Shown here piece after piece: positions 23,146 to 34,780 of a DNA stretch of 64,000 bases (its first letter is position 1; every line of letters starts with the position of its first letter). Made by a program: the position numbers and the translations under genes. A model generated the notes under the pieces. The model was not told the DNA's origin. It did no database searches and was given only the letters and a program-made list of their open reading frames with translations. This DNA comes from Hybos culiciformis (Eukaryota; Arthropoda; Insecta; Diptera; Hybotidae), in NCBI GenBank assembly GCA_964007475.1, contig CAXFZM010000052.1:62001-126000 (forward strand), read 5' to 3'.

Positions 23146-23433
23146 GGGGGTTGGACATTTGTCCGCGATTTTTCGTATCGCGGACATCAAAATGACATTT
23201 GTCCGCGATTCGAAATGACTTTTGTCCGCCGCGGACAAATGTCATTTGGCAAAATGTCATTTCTCCGCGATAAAAATTAATCGCGGACAAATGACATTTT
23301 GCAAAATGACATTTGTCCGCTAAAAATTTAAAATTTCGGACAAATGTCATTTTGTAAAATGACATTTGTCCGCGGAGTTTTCTATACAAATTTCATCGAG
23401 GACAAATGTCCCGCGGACAAATGTTACGGCGCC
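23146..23433. mobile_element. 288-bp modular foldback element with perfect 9-bp TSD
   Basis: CAATCGGCT is present at 23137-23145 and 23434-23442. The ends start GGGGGTTGGACATTTGTCCG and, inverted, GGCGCCGTAACATTTGTCCG. The interior is built from alternating direct and inverted copies of GACATTTGTCCGCG and AAATGTCATTTTGC. An apparent 118-codon frame across it is an artefact of the repeats. The 9-bp TSD and GG termini suggest a Mutator/Foldback-type non-autonomous element. Confidence 0.75.
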
Positions 23434-24199
23434 CAATCGGCTTACAAAATGAACACAAAAATTAATATCTCGTAGCTAGCTAACGAAATTGTGAAGTTTC
23501 CATTCCAGCATAATAATAGTTATCGCGTGCGTGCACTAGAAGTGGGCAACTATTCGGTCAATAAACCGCGTTCTAGTTGTCTTATATTACACCAGAACTA
23601 CGCACTATTAAAAAATATATTTTTGACTAACAATGCCATCTGATTTTAGCGACACCTTTGTTGGAATTTATTTAAACAAATTGGAGTATTAAAAATAAAA
23701 ATCGTATGGAAAATAGACAAAATAGAAAAAAAAGTTTAAACTTTTAATGCCATTAGCACCAGGGGTATTTATATTAAAAATTAAAATAGGAAAAATATAT
23801 ATGCGCATGAAAAGAAGATTTTTGTTTAAAAAATTATTAGATAATTCAAAAAAAAAAAAAATTAAGCAATTTTTTGGCAAACTTTATTAACCGGTTTTTA
23901 AGGTAATAAAAGTCGGTTTTTCGGTGGCTTAAATCAGGAAAAAAAAACCGTTTTTCGGTTACCGGTATTAAAGCTTTAATACAGTAGAATTTCGGTATTA
24001 ATATCTTTGTTATCAGGAAACAAAAAATACGTGTATTTTGAAAAAAATATTTAAAAAAAAAAAAAAATAATTTTTTTATGACTTAAAAAAATTTTGAAAG
24101 AAATATAAAAAAAATTAAAATAACAGTAGAATTAAAGTAATAGTACTATATTGAAATTTTAGTTTTTTTTTTTTTTATTTTTTTTATTAAAGTTACTAA

Positions 24200-25650
24200 A
24201 GAAGTATGGATTTGGTAATGAGGACAGGAAGTTTAGACGGGATTAAAAAGTGGGACAGTTAGTAGGTAATCATTTACACTTTTCTTAAAACGTCGCAAGT
24301 CGTAAATTAAGCGTCCACCAACTTTAATGGGAGAACATTCCACATTCTCGAGGTGCGAATTCAAAACGAATCTCCGAAGCTCGTTCTATCACATCTGGAA
24401 ATTTTTACGAAATATGGGTGTGAAGTTGAAGCAGTAGGTGTTTGGTGTGTAAATACTTGAAGTTGAGGAAGTAGGGCTTTTACTTCCACAGGGAACTTTA
24501 ACAGGGAACACGTATCCATTCCAACAAGGTATTTATAAAAAATGGAATGTGAACCTACATTACGACGGTGGTTGAGTGATGTTAATAAGCTGGTGGTTTG
24601 GTGATTGTTTATCAATCTAATAGCCCTTCTCTGAACTTTGTCCAGGTATTCAAGATGGGTTTTGGGAGCACCAGTCCATATATGCGAATTGTATTGTAAT
24701 TTTGGTCGTATGTAGGATTTGTAAATGTTTACGAGATCAGAGGGGGAAAAGTATTATTATCATCTTTCTAAAAAACCAAGACATTTCGCTGCGTTTTTTG
24801 CCGTTTCGAAAATATGAATTTTCCAGCTTAAATCGCAAGTTATTTTCGAACCTTAAATGTCAAGGCTTCGAGATTTGGCAATACTTTCTTCTTGAAAGGA
24901 AAATTGGCGATCGAAAGTTGACAGCTTTTTAGAAATAAGGCAGCATTGGGTTTGATGCGTTGAACTCAACTCTGTTGAGAAGACCCCATTATGCAATTTT
25001 TGAAAGGTCGTGATTTATGCTACTTTGTAAGAAGCTTCGTTTCGTAGTAACAGCATTTGAGGATGCTGATTTTCTATTAATAAAATCGTAGCTTGCTACC
25101 AAATTACTGTCATCGGCGAAGCTGTGGATGGGTTTAGAATAGATTGCAGAAGATCATTAATGAAAATTAGAAAGAGGGTTGGTGAGAGAACACACCCTTC
25201 GGGTACACCGGAGTTGATATTGAAAATATGTGACTGGTACCCATCCACAACAGCACGAATAGAACGGCCAGATAAAAAATTGCTGATCCAATTGACAAAG
25301 GCTGATCCAAGACCCATTGATTTAACTTTAGAAATCAGGGCCGAGTGCCACACTCGATCAAAAGCCTTAGCTATATCCAAAGCAACAACACAAGCCTCAT
25401 CGGAGTTGTGAAGACTGGCGTTGAGCTTGTGGGATAAATATGTCATCAGATCACCAGTCGATCTATTCGAGCGAAAACCATATTGCTGGTCACTTAGCGG
25501 TTTCTTGTTTTCAAGGTATTTTTTAACTTTATTATTAATGAGAGATTCCATTACTTTGGAGAGAATAGAAGTAAGCGCAATAGGCCTGTAGTTTGAGGGA
25601 TCGCATTTATCGCCTTTTTTGGAATAGGCTGAACATGCACAGCTTTCCAC
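24200..25650 (-). pseudogene. LINE reverse transcriptase
   Basis: The clean frame 25650-25096 encodes SNYRPIALTSILSKVMES, QQYGFRSNRSTGDLM, VALDIAKAFDRVWH and SGVPEGCVLSPTLFLIFIND, which are the fingers and palm of a jockey-type RT. The catalytic SFADDSN motif follows in another frame near 25110-25120, after a frameshift. RT continues in broken frames, and the C-terminal tail is recognisable to about 24240. It would copy the element's RNA at a nicked target. It is inactive here. Confidence 0.85.
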
Positions 25651-26049
25651 TTGGTGGTGTAAATGCCAAGTGAATATGAAAGATAGAAAAGGTTGCGCAG
25701 AGGTTTAGCCAGAACAGTGGCAGTATGTTTTAGGACACAGCCAGAATACCATCAGGGCCAGTTGACTTTTTCACATTCAAATTTTTGAGAGCTTTTAAAA
25801 CAGCTCGTTGCCTAATCTAAACTCTTCCAAAAAAAGAGTTTACAGTTGGCAAAACAGGTGGAACTTGAGCTGAAGCTGCGAGTGTTGAGTTTTGACTTAA
25901 ATGTTTAGGAAACAAATTAGCTTTCCCAACCGAATCTGATATGATCCGGTCACCATCTACAAGAGGAGGAAAAGATGTAGGCGAACAAAAGTTTTGTTGT
26001 ACACTTTTAGCGAAGGTCCAAAAGCTTCTGCTATTTTTAGGAAGGTTTA

Positions 26050-27138
26050 ATATTTCTTGACGCTTCCTATGGGTAGACCTTCTGTTGGCAACAAATCTTA
26101 CTGCATCTATTTCTGACCTCTCGCCAGCGCTTCAGTAAATTTAAAGAATTGTTTTGTTTATACTCACGAAAAGCATTATCCCTATCGGCTATGGCCTTTG
26201 CACAGGTGTCATTGAACCACGGATTATTCGTTTTATTTTGAACTTTTTTATGGGGTATGAAAAGTTTCATCCCTAGCAGAATACTTTCGGTAATGACAGC
26301 CGTGCAAAGGTCAACATCCGTCTCCAAGAAGCAACGAGACAGATCCATCCGTCCAAGAAAACTGGCGAGCCAATCCCAATCAGCTTGAGAATAGGTCCAT
26401 ACCAGTCTTCCAGGAGCCATGGATAATCAGCCTCCACCATCAAGAGAGAAGGACGTGCTAATGAGACAATGATCGGAGTTTCCAAGGGGGGGACTAATTG
26501 AAGCTTGATAATTATCTGGATTCGATGTCAGAAACAGATCCAAGAGATGATGACCCTGATGATTTACATCTGGCTGGGTTCAGAAATAATTTGAATCACA
26601 TTATTAAGACTTCAAAAAAACTCTACATATCTGCTTTCGGGAGTGGTACGATTGGAATGACTAAGCCATGATACGTTGTGTACGTTGAAATCACCAAAAA
26701 CCAAAACCTCAGACTCTTGGTCTTTCGCCAGAATCTGATTTATCCGGTCTGACAGCAAGTCAAACTCGACAACATGATCATTGCCAGTCAATTGCGGGCT
26801 CCTATAAAGGAAGTAGAAATGTATGACGTGTTTGTTGGTTCTTATTTTAAACCAAAGAAAATTAAATAAGGGACTTGATGATTTTAAATCTTTAATAGGA
26901 TAACAAGCAACGTCCTTATGTAAACAGCGACCCTCTGTGGGCAACAAATAACGAGTGGAGATCATAACCGGGAATTGAAAAACGGTTGGGGTCACCGTTG
27001 TCCAATACTGGGGTCTAACTTAAAGCCACAATATTTGGCTTAGCAGAGGCCAAATGGATTTGAATGACTTTTAAATTCGCTTCCAAACCTCGGATGTTAC
27101 AAAATTGTATATTAAATTTTTGCACAGGAATAAAGGAT
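26050..27138 (-). pseudogene. LINE apurinic-like endonuclease domain and linker
   Basis: The segment begins near 27130 with NIQFCNIRGLEANL and continues as KPNIVALS and, in the frame 26995-26612, FLYRSPQ and VLVFGDFNVHNVSW, typical of the APE-type endonuclease. The 'SDH' motif follows near 26470. The 26420-26067 frame carries the linker to RT (VQNKTNNPWFNDTC and WREVRNRC). Three frames are needed to follow it. The enzyme would nick the chromosomal target in an intact copy. Confidence 0.8.
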
Positions 27139-27140
27139 AG

Positions 27141-27862
27141 GAAATAAAGGAGACTTGGTAACCGCGTCAGGTTTATTTATTTTATTTTTTATTTTTATTT
27201 ATTATTTTAGTTTTTTTTAATTTTATTTTGTTTCGAATAAAATTAGTCCGACACCAATTTAATCGAACATTTAATTTAAATGTTTAATTTTTTATTATTA
27301 TTATTATTTTTATTTTATTTCAATTATTAAAAAAAAAAAAGGACAATATTTAAAACAATACATTTTAAAAACAATTTAAACGATAAAAGAACAAAATTCA
27401 AAAACAAAAAAAGAAACGCGTACACAGGCTTTCACAGTCAGAACACAACTCGTTTAAAGCAGTAGATTAGAAAAAAAAGCAGTAGATTTTTGCCATTCAA
27501 TCCATTAAAGTGTAAACGTAATGGCAACATCTTACCATTTAACGGTGTTACCATTTAATGGAAAGGCCATTTTTGAACATTAATTTTTCTATAGTGTGAA
27601 AGCTTTCCATTTCAATGGCAACACAGAAATTAATGGACATTTTTACCATTAGCCATTAGCCATTAGATGTAAATGTAGCATAAGACTCCAAATCATTTTC
27701 TTTGGTTTAAAAAAAAAAATCAGAATTAATAAGTTGACTCCACTCCCTATCTAAGGGAACGCATTAAGCAAATGTACTAAAGAGGATCCCAAGTTCTTTG
27801 GATCTATAATTTCAATCTGATATAAAAAAGGGTCATTAAAATTAAATCCTTCAAAAATCTAA
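27141..27862. other. AT-rich interval next to LINE
   Basis: No gene. AAAGCAGTAGATT occurs twice at 27455-27490, the same motif that clusters at 28380-28462. A patch with CCATTTAATGG-type inverted motifs lies at 27500-27665. Confidence 0.4.
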
Positions 27863-28285
27863 TGCCTTGAGCACAGCTAATACCGCAAAGCAATTTAGAG
27901 CTACCGTAAAAACCGATTTTCTGCGTTATTTCTTAATTAATTTAAATAAGAATTATAAAAAACGCAAGATATTAATTTTATTGATTTTTTGTAAAAAGAA
28001 TTTCTTAAAATTATTTCATAATTAATTAGAAAACTGAATTTATTTTTTTTTTGCTCCAGAAAGAATTGACTACGTCACAAAATATTTTTTTTGTTTCTTT
28101 TTCACAGCGTTTCTTTTGCATCGAAATTTGGTTTTGCTGCATTTTTCTGTCACAATCATATTATAAAAAAAACAAAAGCAGTTGTTTGCAGTTGATTTTT
28201 TTGCTTTCAGGTAAAATTAGCTGTGAACAGGTTTCCGGAACATTCCTTCAAAAATTGCTTTGCGGTATTAGCTGTGCTCAAGGCA
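27863..28285. mobile_element. PIF/Harbinger-type MITE, TSD TAA
   Basis: The terminal inverted repeat TGCCTTGAGCACAGCTAATA continues to 33 bp and is near perfect. TAA flanks at 27860-27862 and 28286-28288. Sequence just inside both ends (ACCGTAAAAACCG on the left; GTTTCCGGAACATTCC on the right) matches the same positions in the full element at 29392-34711, so this is its internally deleted relative. Confidence 0.85.
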
Positions 28286-28379
28286 TAATACATTAAACAG
28301 TTTTCTTATCATCATAGACCATAACAAGTAAAATAGTTTAAGAGAAATATTTAAAAATGATTATTAATGAGAAAGAATG

Positions 28380-28472
28380 AAAAAGCAGTAGATTTTCTCA
28401 AAAAGCAGTAGGGCAGTAGATAATATCAAAAAGCAGTAGATCTACTGCTAAAGCAGTAGAACGACAGCACTG
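28380..28472 (+). repeat. Cluster of AAAGCAGTAGA motifs ending in CAGCACTG
   Basis: AGCAGTAGA occurs five times, one copy inverted, just before ACGACAGCACTG. The reverse complement CAGTGCTGTCG would be a typical hAT terminus with subterminal repeats. The opposite end was not found. Confidence 0.4.
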
Positions 28473-28548
28473 TTTAGGAATTCCGGTATTGAAATTTTTA
28501 ATTACCGAAATACCGGTATCAATTTTTCGTTCCGGCACTCTCTATCCA

Positions 28549-28812
28549 CATGTGAATCATTTGCTGAAACGTTGTAGGGCAAAAGTTATTTGTTGCTCCT
28601 TTCTTTTTGGCACTAAAGTATTCTACGGACAATACGCTTTCAAAATATGCAACGTAGGATGTTGTTGCTCGCTCCTATTTGCAAATACATTAATAATTTA
28701 TCCACATGCGAATCATTTACTGAAACGTTGAATGGCAAAAGTTAAGTAGGAATTTGTTGCTCCTTTTTTTTTTGGTACTAAAGTATTCTACGGACAATAC
28801 TCTTTCAAAATT
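28549..28812 (+). repeat. Tandem duplication of ~150 bp
   Basis: TATCCACATGTGAATCATTT ... CTACGGACAATACGCTTTC (28552-28641) recurs at about 28699-28812 as a slightly diverged copy. Confidence 0.6.
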
Positions 28813-29341
28813 AACTTTTAACTATAAGAAAATGAAATTTGAAAACAGGCGCCCTTTCGCAATGAAATGTGTAATTGTTTACTGCAGACAAAAATAAACT
28901 AGAATAATTAAGATTGCATAAAATACTCATTATAAAATTCGATTAGAAAAAGTTTGTAAAATGTTTGTATGTACAAGCTAGGCTTTAAGTGTTATATGAA
29001 ATATTGTTTGTAAAGCGTAAAAATAACCTTTAATTGGGTTTTGTCTTCAGTTTGCTGTAATTATAATTGTCAATAGCCGGTTTTAAAATATAATTTTTAC
29101 TAACTTAATATATGTATACTTATAAAATTGTAATTATTTTACTTTATGGTGTTTTCAATATATTCTAATAATCTAATGCATAAAAAAATATGATGATTTG
29201 ATACATGTTTAAATTAAATTGAGACAGAAAGAGAAAGTTAGAAATTTTTTGCAATCAATGCCATTTGACGTTTATTAAATCCTTTTATAATTAATATAAT
29301 TCTTATAATTAATATGTTAATATATTTATTTTATTTAAAAC

Positions 29342-29388
29342 TTATGCAGTATACACTACAATGTGTGGGTAAGCCATAAAATGATTAC
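29342..29388 (-). pseudogene. USP-like ORF, fragment 4 (C-terminal end with stop)
   Basis: On the minus strand this 47-bp piece encodes a tail ending YPHIVVYT and one more residue before a TAA at 29344-29342. It is in frame with fragment 3 once the Harbinger element and one TTA copy are left out. Ubiquitin-peptidase-like proteins often end in such a short hydrophobic strand. Recognition depends on the split-gene logic. Confidence 0.6.
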
Positions 29389-29612
29389 TTATGCCTTGTT
29401 TATAGCTAATTGACCTATCTGAAAAAATGGTACCGTAAAAACCGTTTTTCAATGTTATTATTCTATTTATACTTAAGCAAATTTACTGAAAATGAAGATA
29501 TTAATTTTATCTATTTTTCGTAAAAAGAATTTTTTAAAAATATTTTCAAATAACTAAGAAAATTGAATTTTTTCACACAAAAATTTCATTACTTCATAAA
29601 ATTATTTTTTAA

Positions 29613-30521
29613 TTTTGTTCTAAATTTTGGGAGCAGTCAGCCTGTTCAAATAATAAAACTACAAAATGTATTACATTTACATCACATAATTTTATTTTAT
29701 TGTCCAATTTTCGCAAATATTTCGCACTGTGCTTAGTGCATTATCAATGCCTATATTTAACGGATAAAACATATATTAATTTAAGGATTACTACACAACG
29801 GAAAAATCAAATTTTATACAAACAAAAAACTTACATTTATAAAAAATTGCATTACGTTAAAAAACCTAATTTATAAAAGTTATGTGGAAAAACCAAAAAT
29901 AAATTTTTCTCTTTTTTTTTCTCATAATTTTAAAAGTCTTTTAATTATACAAAATTATTATTTTTTCTTTTATATATAAAATTATTTAATATACATTATT
30001 TATAAAATTCTTTTTTTAAGTTGTATATTGTTTCTCTTCTTATATATAACTGATCATCTGTTTTTTGTTGTCATTTTTTGATATTTTAATATTATTATAA
30101 AAATTGTTGTACATTTTATTTCTATTGTTTAATCATCTGTTCTGTGTTCTTTTTTTATTTAATTCTGTCATTACTCTTTTATAATTAGTATGTATATATT
30201 GGGAGTCTTGCTTATAATTTGTTACAACGTCCATATTTTTACGTAAATTGTTACAACGTCCATATTTTTACCTAAATTACGTAATGCAATTTTTATAAAT
30301 GTAAGTTTTTTGTTTGTATAAAATTTGATATTTTTTGCGTTGTGTAGTAATCCTTAAATTAATATATGTTTATCCGTTAAAATATAGGCATTGATAATGC
30401 ACTAAGCAAAGTGCGAAATATTTGCGAAAATTGGACAATAAAATTATGTGATATAAATGTAATACATTTTGTAGTTTTATTAATTTGAACAGGCTGACTG
30501 CTCCCAAAATTTAGAACAAAA
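29613..30521. mobile_element. TTAA-flanked long-arm foldback element
   Basis: Arms of about 270 bp starting TTTTGTTCTAAATTTTGGGA are nearly perfect inverted copies, flanked by TTAA at 29609-29612 and 30522-30525. TTAA targets are used by piggyBac and Kolobok. The centre repeats TTGTTACAACGTCCATATTT twice (about 30217-30270). No ORF. It interrupts the 5' non-coding part of the Harbinger. Confidence 0.75.
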
Positions 30522-30808
30522 TTAACAGAATATCAAACAGCCAAAAAACATAAATACAATTTTAAAATTATTTTTTGTTTCTTTTTCATTACGTTTCCTG
30601 CCTTTTTTTTTTCATTACGTTTCCTACCTTTTTTTTTACGACACCAAAATTTTCAGATGATTAATAAAAAAAAAAAAACAAATAAAGTTTATTTTAAAAA
30701 AAAAACGTGATAATTTTCAAATTTAAATTTTAAAGTTTCAAAATAAATTTAATTTTAAAAAATCATTAAAATAATAATAAAAAAAATAATGAAAATTTTT
30801 TTTAAAAA

Positions 30809-31858
30809 ATGAATGATGAACCAATACATAATCCACAAACTATGGATTTAGTTTTAACAAAAGCCAAAGATAAGGAACTACAAATGAAATTAATATTGGA
30901 AGTTCAATCTTTCCTGCTTTTGTATGACAAAAGCAACAAAGAGTACAAAAATTTAACAAAAAGGAACGAAGCTTGGAGGAAAATTGGAAGTATTTTGGGA
31001 ATACCAGATAAGTTGGGAGAAATAAAAAAAAATGTTGGGTTAAAGTGCAGTTTACTGATGTTCAAGTCCGATTTAGATGATCAGTAGTTCTGTTCAAATG
31101 AAAGAAAGTTTTTGGGCTTAGTTCCTATTTTCAGAGATATGATTTCCCGGAAGAATATGTTAAGTGATTTAATTTTTAAATTTTATAATATTGAATCTTA
31201 GTCGGTAGCCGCATCAACGAACTCATTAAGCTTTATTTTTTAGCGATTTTAACAAATATTTTATAAATATTTGGAAAAAGGACCCTCGTATGATGTACCT
31301 AATATATAAAAATTTTGGAGGGATTCTGAGAAGCAGGCAGCTTCGGGGGTACAAGTAAACTTCGCTTTTTAATAGTACGAAACTATGTTAGTAATTATTT
31401 AAATTTTTAGCTGGCGAGTGTCGCAAAATGTGGGAAAAATTAAGAAATTCTTTCCGACAATATTATTCTTCGGAAAAAAAGGGTATGCCAAGTGGTTCAG
31501 GTAGTGGAAAACCAGTTAAATGGGAGTTTTACGAGGCGATGTCATTCCTAAAGCCATGTATGGATTTCAAATCGTATGTATTTGAATAATTAAAGATTCC
31601 GAAACACAATTTTAATTTAATTTTTTACTTTTAGAACAATTGGATCTTATGAAACTGAGACGTCACCAATATTTTTTTCCGAAGAAGAAGCCAGCGAATT
31701 ATCTGTGTTATTTAACCCAGAAAACGATACACCAGCAAAAAAAAACTAAAAAAGACAACGTAGATCAGCTAGTTGGGGCTGTAACACAGCTAATTGATAT
31801 GAATCAACAAAACTTGATAATGAAGAAAGTGGATTTTATAAATATCTGCAGCATTTAG
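30809..31858 (+). pseudogene. Harbinger-associated MADF-domain gene
   Basis: Exon 1 starts ATG 30809 and encodes the first MADF helices up to NEAWRKIGSILGIP. A second exon from about 31412 continues with GECRKMWEKLRNSFRQYYSS and VKWEFYEAMSFL, which completes the domain. A third from about 31634 has ETSPIFFSEEEASEL, then an in-frame stop. A later frame has YKYLQHLANLK, like a C-terminal interaction tail. In PIF/Harbinger elements the MADF/Myb-like partner binds element DNA and brings transposase to the nucleus. Exon borders are inferred, and the gene looks damaged in exon 3. Confidence 0.75.
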
Positions 31859-31975
31859 CGAATCTTAAATCTACTTTTGGAGTACTCCGACAAATGATTT
31901 TTTTTTTAAATAATGAAGCATACGTGTGTGCATATGAAAATATTTTTTTTTAATTATTTTGTGATGTATAACATT

Positions 31976-32317
31976 CAGAGCTGACTAAATTTAAGTATTT
32001 TTGTGCTGAATAGAATATGCAATACCAGTATACCGGTGCTGCAAAAATACGGCACTATTTTTGCACAATATACTGGTTATCCAGAAAATTTAAGTACCAG
32101 TATGCTAGTACTGCCTAAGTACTGCAGTATTTTTCTGATACTGTACTGTTCTGCAAAACTACAAGTATTTTTGCAGAACATTACAGTATCAGAAAAATAC
32201 TGCAGTATTTAGGCAGTACCAGCATACTGGTACTTAAATTTTCTGCAGTACCAGTATATTGTGCAAAAATAGTGCAGTATACTTATATTGCAAAATAATT
32301 AAATTTAGTCAGTTCTG
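31976..32317. mobile_element. Snap-back hAT-like MITE
   Basis: The termini CAGAGCTGACTAAATTTAA and (inverted) CAGAACTGACTAAATTTAA lie between ATAACATT (31968-31975) and ATAAAATT (32318-32325), 7 of 8 identical. Nearly the whole 342 bp folds on itself around 32160. The arms contain CAGTACC / GGTACTG and TACTGCAGTA motifs. CAG ends with an 8-bp duplication suggest hAT. Confidence 0.75.
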
Positions 32318-33095
32318 ATAAAATTTAGGACTGAAATCTACGAAATCTACGATCGATGACTGAAATTGTTGTATTAGAATTAATCAATGCATTAATCAAT
32401 ACACAGTGTTGGTAAAAATGTTTCATAAAAAATACAATTAATTTTTTAATATTTTTAATCAATATCAATTATGTGAGTTTTATTGATGTAAAATATTTTT
32501 TAAATTTTAAAAAATTAAAAATAATAAAATTAATTGTATTTTTAATTAATTTTAAACGTTTGGTCTTTTTTTAAATATATATTTAAAAAAATTATCTTTT
32601 TGTGATACGAATTATTAAATAATTATTTTGAGAACTTGATGTAATAAAATTATGTTTCTATCGAAATAAAAAAATAAATAAATCTGATTGCATTAATAAA
32701 AAACGATTTGTTAGAACTATTGAAAAGAAATTTTTTTTGAGCTCCTCCATAATTAAAATTCCGTTATTAATATAAATATTCTAATGTAAAATCCAATAAT
32801 GAAATATATGAAAATTATTTTGAAATAAATGATAACGAATAGAAATAAATCATACGATATTTATAAAAATTCGAACAATCAAAAATTTTAACTACTAATC
32901 TGAAAAAAAAAAAGAAAATAGTAAAAAAAGTATAAGATTGAAAAAAAAAGTATAGCATTATTAAATTTTATTTTTATGATAAAAAAAACAAAAAATAATT
33001 ATAAAATTTTAACGAATTAACATAATTTATTTATAATACACGTTTTAAAGAATTAGGTATTTAAAATTAATGAAAGTTATGAAAGTTAATGAAAA

Positions 33096-34454
33096 TTAAT
33101 TTAAAAAAATTCTGTCATCAAAACTGTCGACGTCCTCTTCATCTATCATTCTCCATTGGTAGCTAAGGGCACCTTTGTTTACCATCCAATTTGCTAAATT
33201 TTCCCTGATATTATAACCAAATGAAGCGGGATAATCAGCTACTTTTGGCTGATCGGTATTTCTTTGAAATGGTTCGTTCTGGTTCCTTTTATTTTCCATT
33301 TCTTCGATTGAGGTTCTCAAATAATTATGTAGGATGCAACAACAAAGCACAATTTTATCACCATGTTCAACATTAACTTGTATTTTTGAAAGCAGACATC
33401 TCCATGTGTGGGCCATTATCCCAAATGAATTTTCTACTACCCTCCGAGCTCTTGAAAGCCTAAAATTTTTTTTTTTTTAAATATTTATTAATTTTTTATT
33501 AATGAGCACTCATATACCTATAATTAATTATTCTCTGTTTTGGAGCTAAATTACTACCGGAATACGGTGTCATCAAGTTAACCTTAAGTCCAAATGCAGC
33601 ATCGCCAATTAAAAAATATGGTGTTTTTTCATGAGTGTTCGGTAATTCTAATAATTTTGGCAATGCTAATTTTCTTGGGTCGTTAACCCAATTTCTTCCA
33701 AACTGGGTGTTAAAAAAAAATTGAACTATCACTACTGCTACCGTAAGATCCAACATTTACCTTTAAAATAATGCCTAAATTTAAATCAAAACTATATTAC
33801 CATAATAAACTTGTAATCTGCACCTGCAACAGCCATCAAGTTGGTTGAAAAAGTCTTTTTATAATTGAAATATAATGAACCATCAATAGCACTTAAGCAA
33901 TTTGGAAAATTCCATCTTTGATAAAATTTTTCCTTTTCTTCCAACCGGAACTCTTCTGTGAAACTTGGAAATACAACTGCATTGAATTTGTTGTTGAGAT
34001 TGCATTTACTGTTTGATGAACAATCTTTGATATCGTACTGCAACCCATTAAAAATGAAAACGCCATAGCCCGAAAATTCGCTCCAGTTGCGAGGTACCTT
34101 AAATAGAAAAATAACTACTTGTTTGAATTTTTACAACTTATGTTTGTTTTGCACTGATCTCAATGTAATAAATAATTTTTCTTTGCTGCTAATAAAATCT
34201 TTTCTTCTGTTGTTTCTTGAGGGTTTAATATAATTTTTAATTATTTGAAGTAAATAATCAAAATAGTCCTTACTCTTTCTTAAATATTCAAAATACTTCT
34301 GTGGGTACATTTCCAGTTTCTCTATTAGTCTAAAATATTCGCCATCAGATTTTCTGCTTCTCAAAATTGGGTGAACCTGATACAGCCGTTTTTTTCCTTT
34401 TTTTAGTTTTATAATTGTTACTAATAAAACAGCTAGCACTTTAAGTTTTCTCAT
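33096..34454 (-). pseudogene. PIF/Harbinger DDE_4 transposase
   Basis: ATG at 34454 opens an N-terminal helical region ending KEKLFITLR (34131). A middle segment (34043-33792) has WNFPNCLSAIDGS with the first catalytic Asp. The next (33756-33499) has YFLIGDAAFGLKVNLMTPY with the second Asp. RRVVENSFGIMAHTWR near 33460-33400 holds the Glu, and the frame closes at 33096 after an acidic tail. All three catalytic residues are visible. The frames are separated by short introns (for example near 33430-33490, ending in AG) and at least one frameshift near 33755. It probably moved this element and its MITE relatives, and is now likely inactive. Confidence 0.85.
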
Positions 34455-34714
34455 TTTTTTACTTTTTTATCACAAATATTATTACTTTTTTGCAAAATAT
34501 TATTTTTTTTTTGAAGTTTCGATAAACAATGAAATACGCTATCTGAAGAAATTTAAATGCATATAACTATTAAGTTTAATATTGAAACGCGAGCGATTAC
34601 TATTTTATTATTAAGCCGATAATGTCGCAATTTCAAGTTTTATATTTTTTGCAGTTGTTTCCGGAACATTCCTCCAAAAATTACTTTACTGTGGTAGCTA
34701 TAAACAACGCATTA

Positions 34715-34780
34715 AAATCGTTTCCATATCTTTGCAGTCATCATATTTAATCCATTTGTCATGTCGGTAACTGATTGCAG
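34715..34780 (-). pseudogene. USP-like ORF, fragment 3 (Asp box)
   Basis: The 66-bp piece between the hAT and the Harbinger encodes AISYRHDKWIKYDDCKD on the minus strand. In C19 peptidases, 'GHYTA...R....W..YDD' is the His box followed by the acidic residue. Fragment 2 ends with GHYT, so the two pieces make one motif across the hAT insertion. Confidence 0.7.

Larger units (their letters stand above)
24166..27140 (-). mobile_element. Jockey-superfamily LINE, 5' truncated and decayed
   Basis: Endonuclease, linker and reverse transcriptase segments appear in that order on the minus strand, ending with an A-rich tail (T-rich at 24166-24190 on the plus strand). The left part (24200-24700) encodes the usual post-RT tail, with APKTHLEYLDKVQRRAIRLI and HRRNVGSHSIFYKY. 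No gag-like ORF1 is seen upstream, so the copy is probably 5' truncated near 27140. Several frameshifts and stops are present. Confidence 0.85.
29392..34711. mobile_element. PIF/Harbinger element with both genes, TSD TTA
   Basis: The ends are TGCCTTGTTTATAGCTA (left) and, inverted, TGCGTTGTTTATAGCTA (right), flanked by TTA at 29389-29391 and 34712-34714. It carries a MADF-domain gene on the plus strand and a DDE_4 transposase on the minus strand, converging, the standard two-gene set. Two MITEs sit inside (29613-30521 and 31976-32317). Both genes have introns and some damage. Confidence 0.9.

Noticed and set aside
23033..23389. 118-codon minus-strand frame with repeated KCHFAKCH-like words
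   Set aside because: Produced by the repeated GACATTTGTCC words of the foldback element, which has 9-bp flanks; not a protein.
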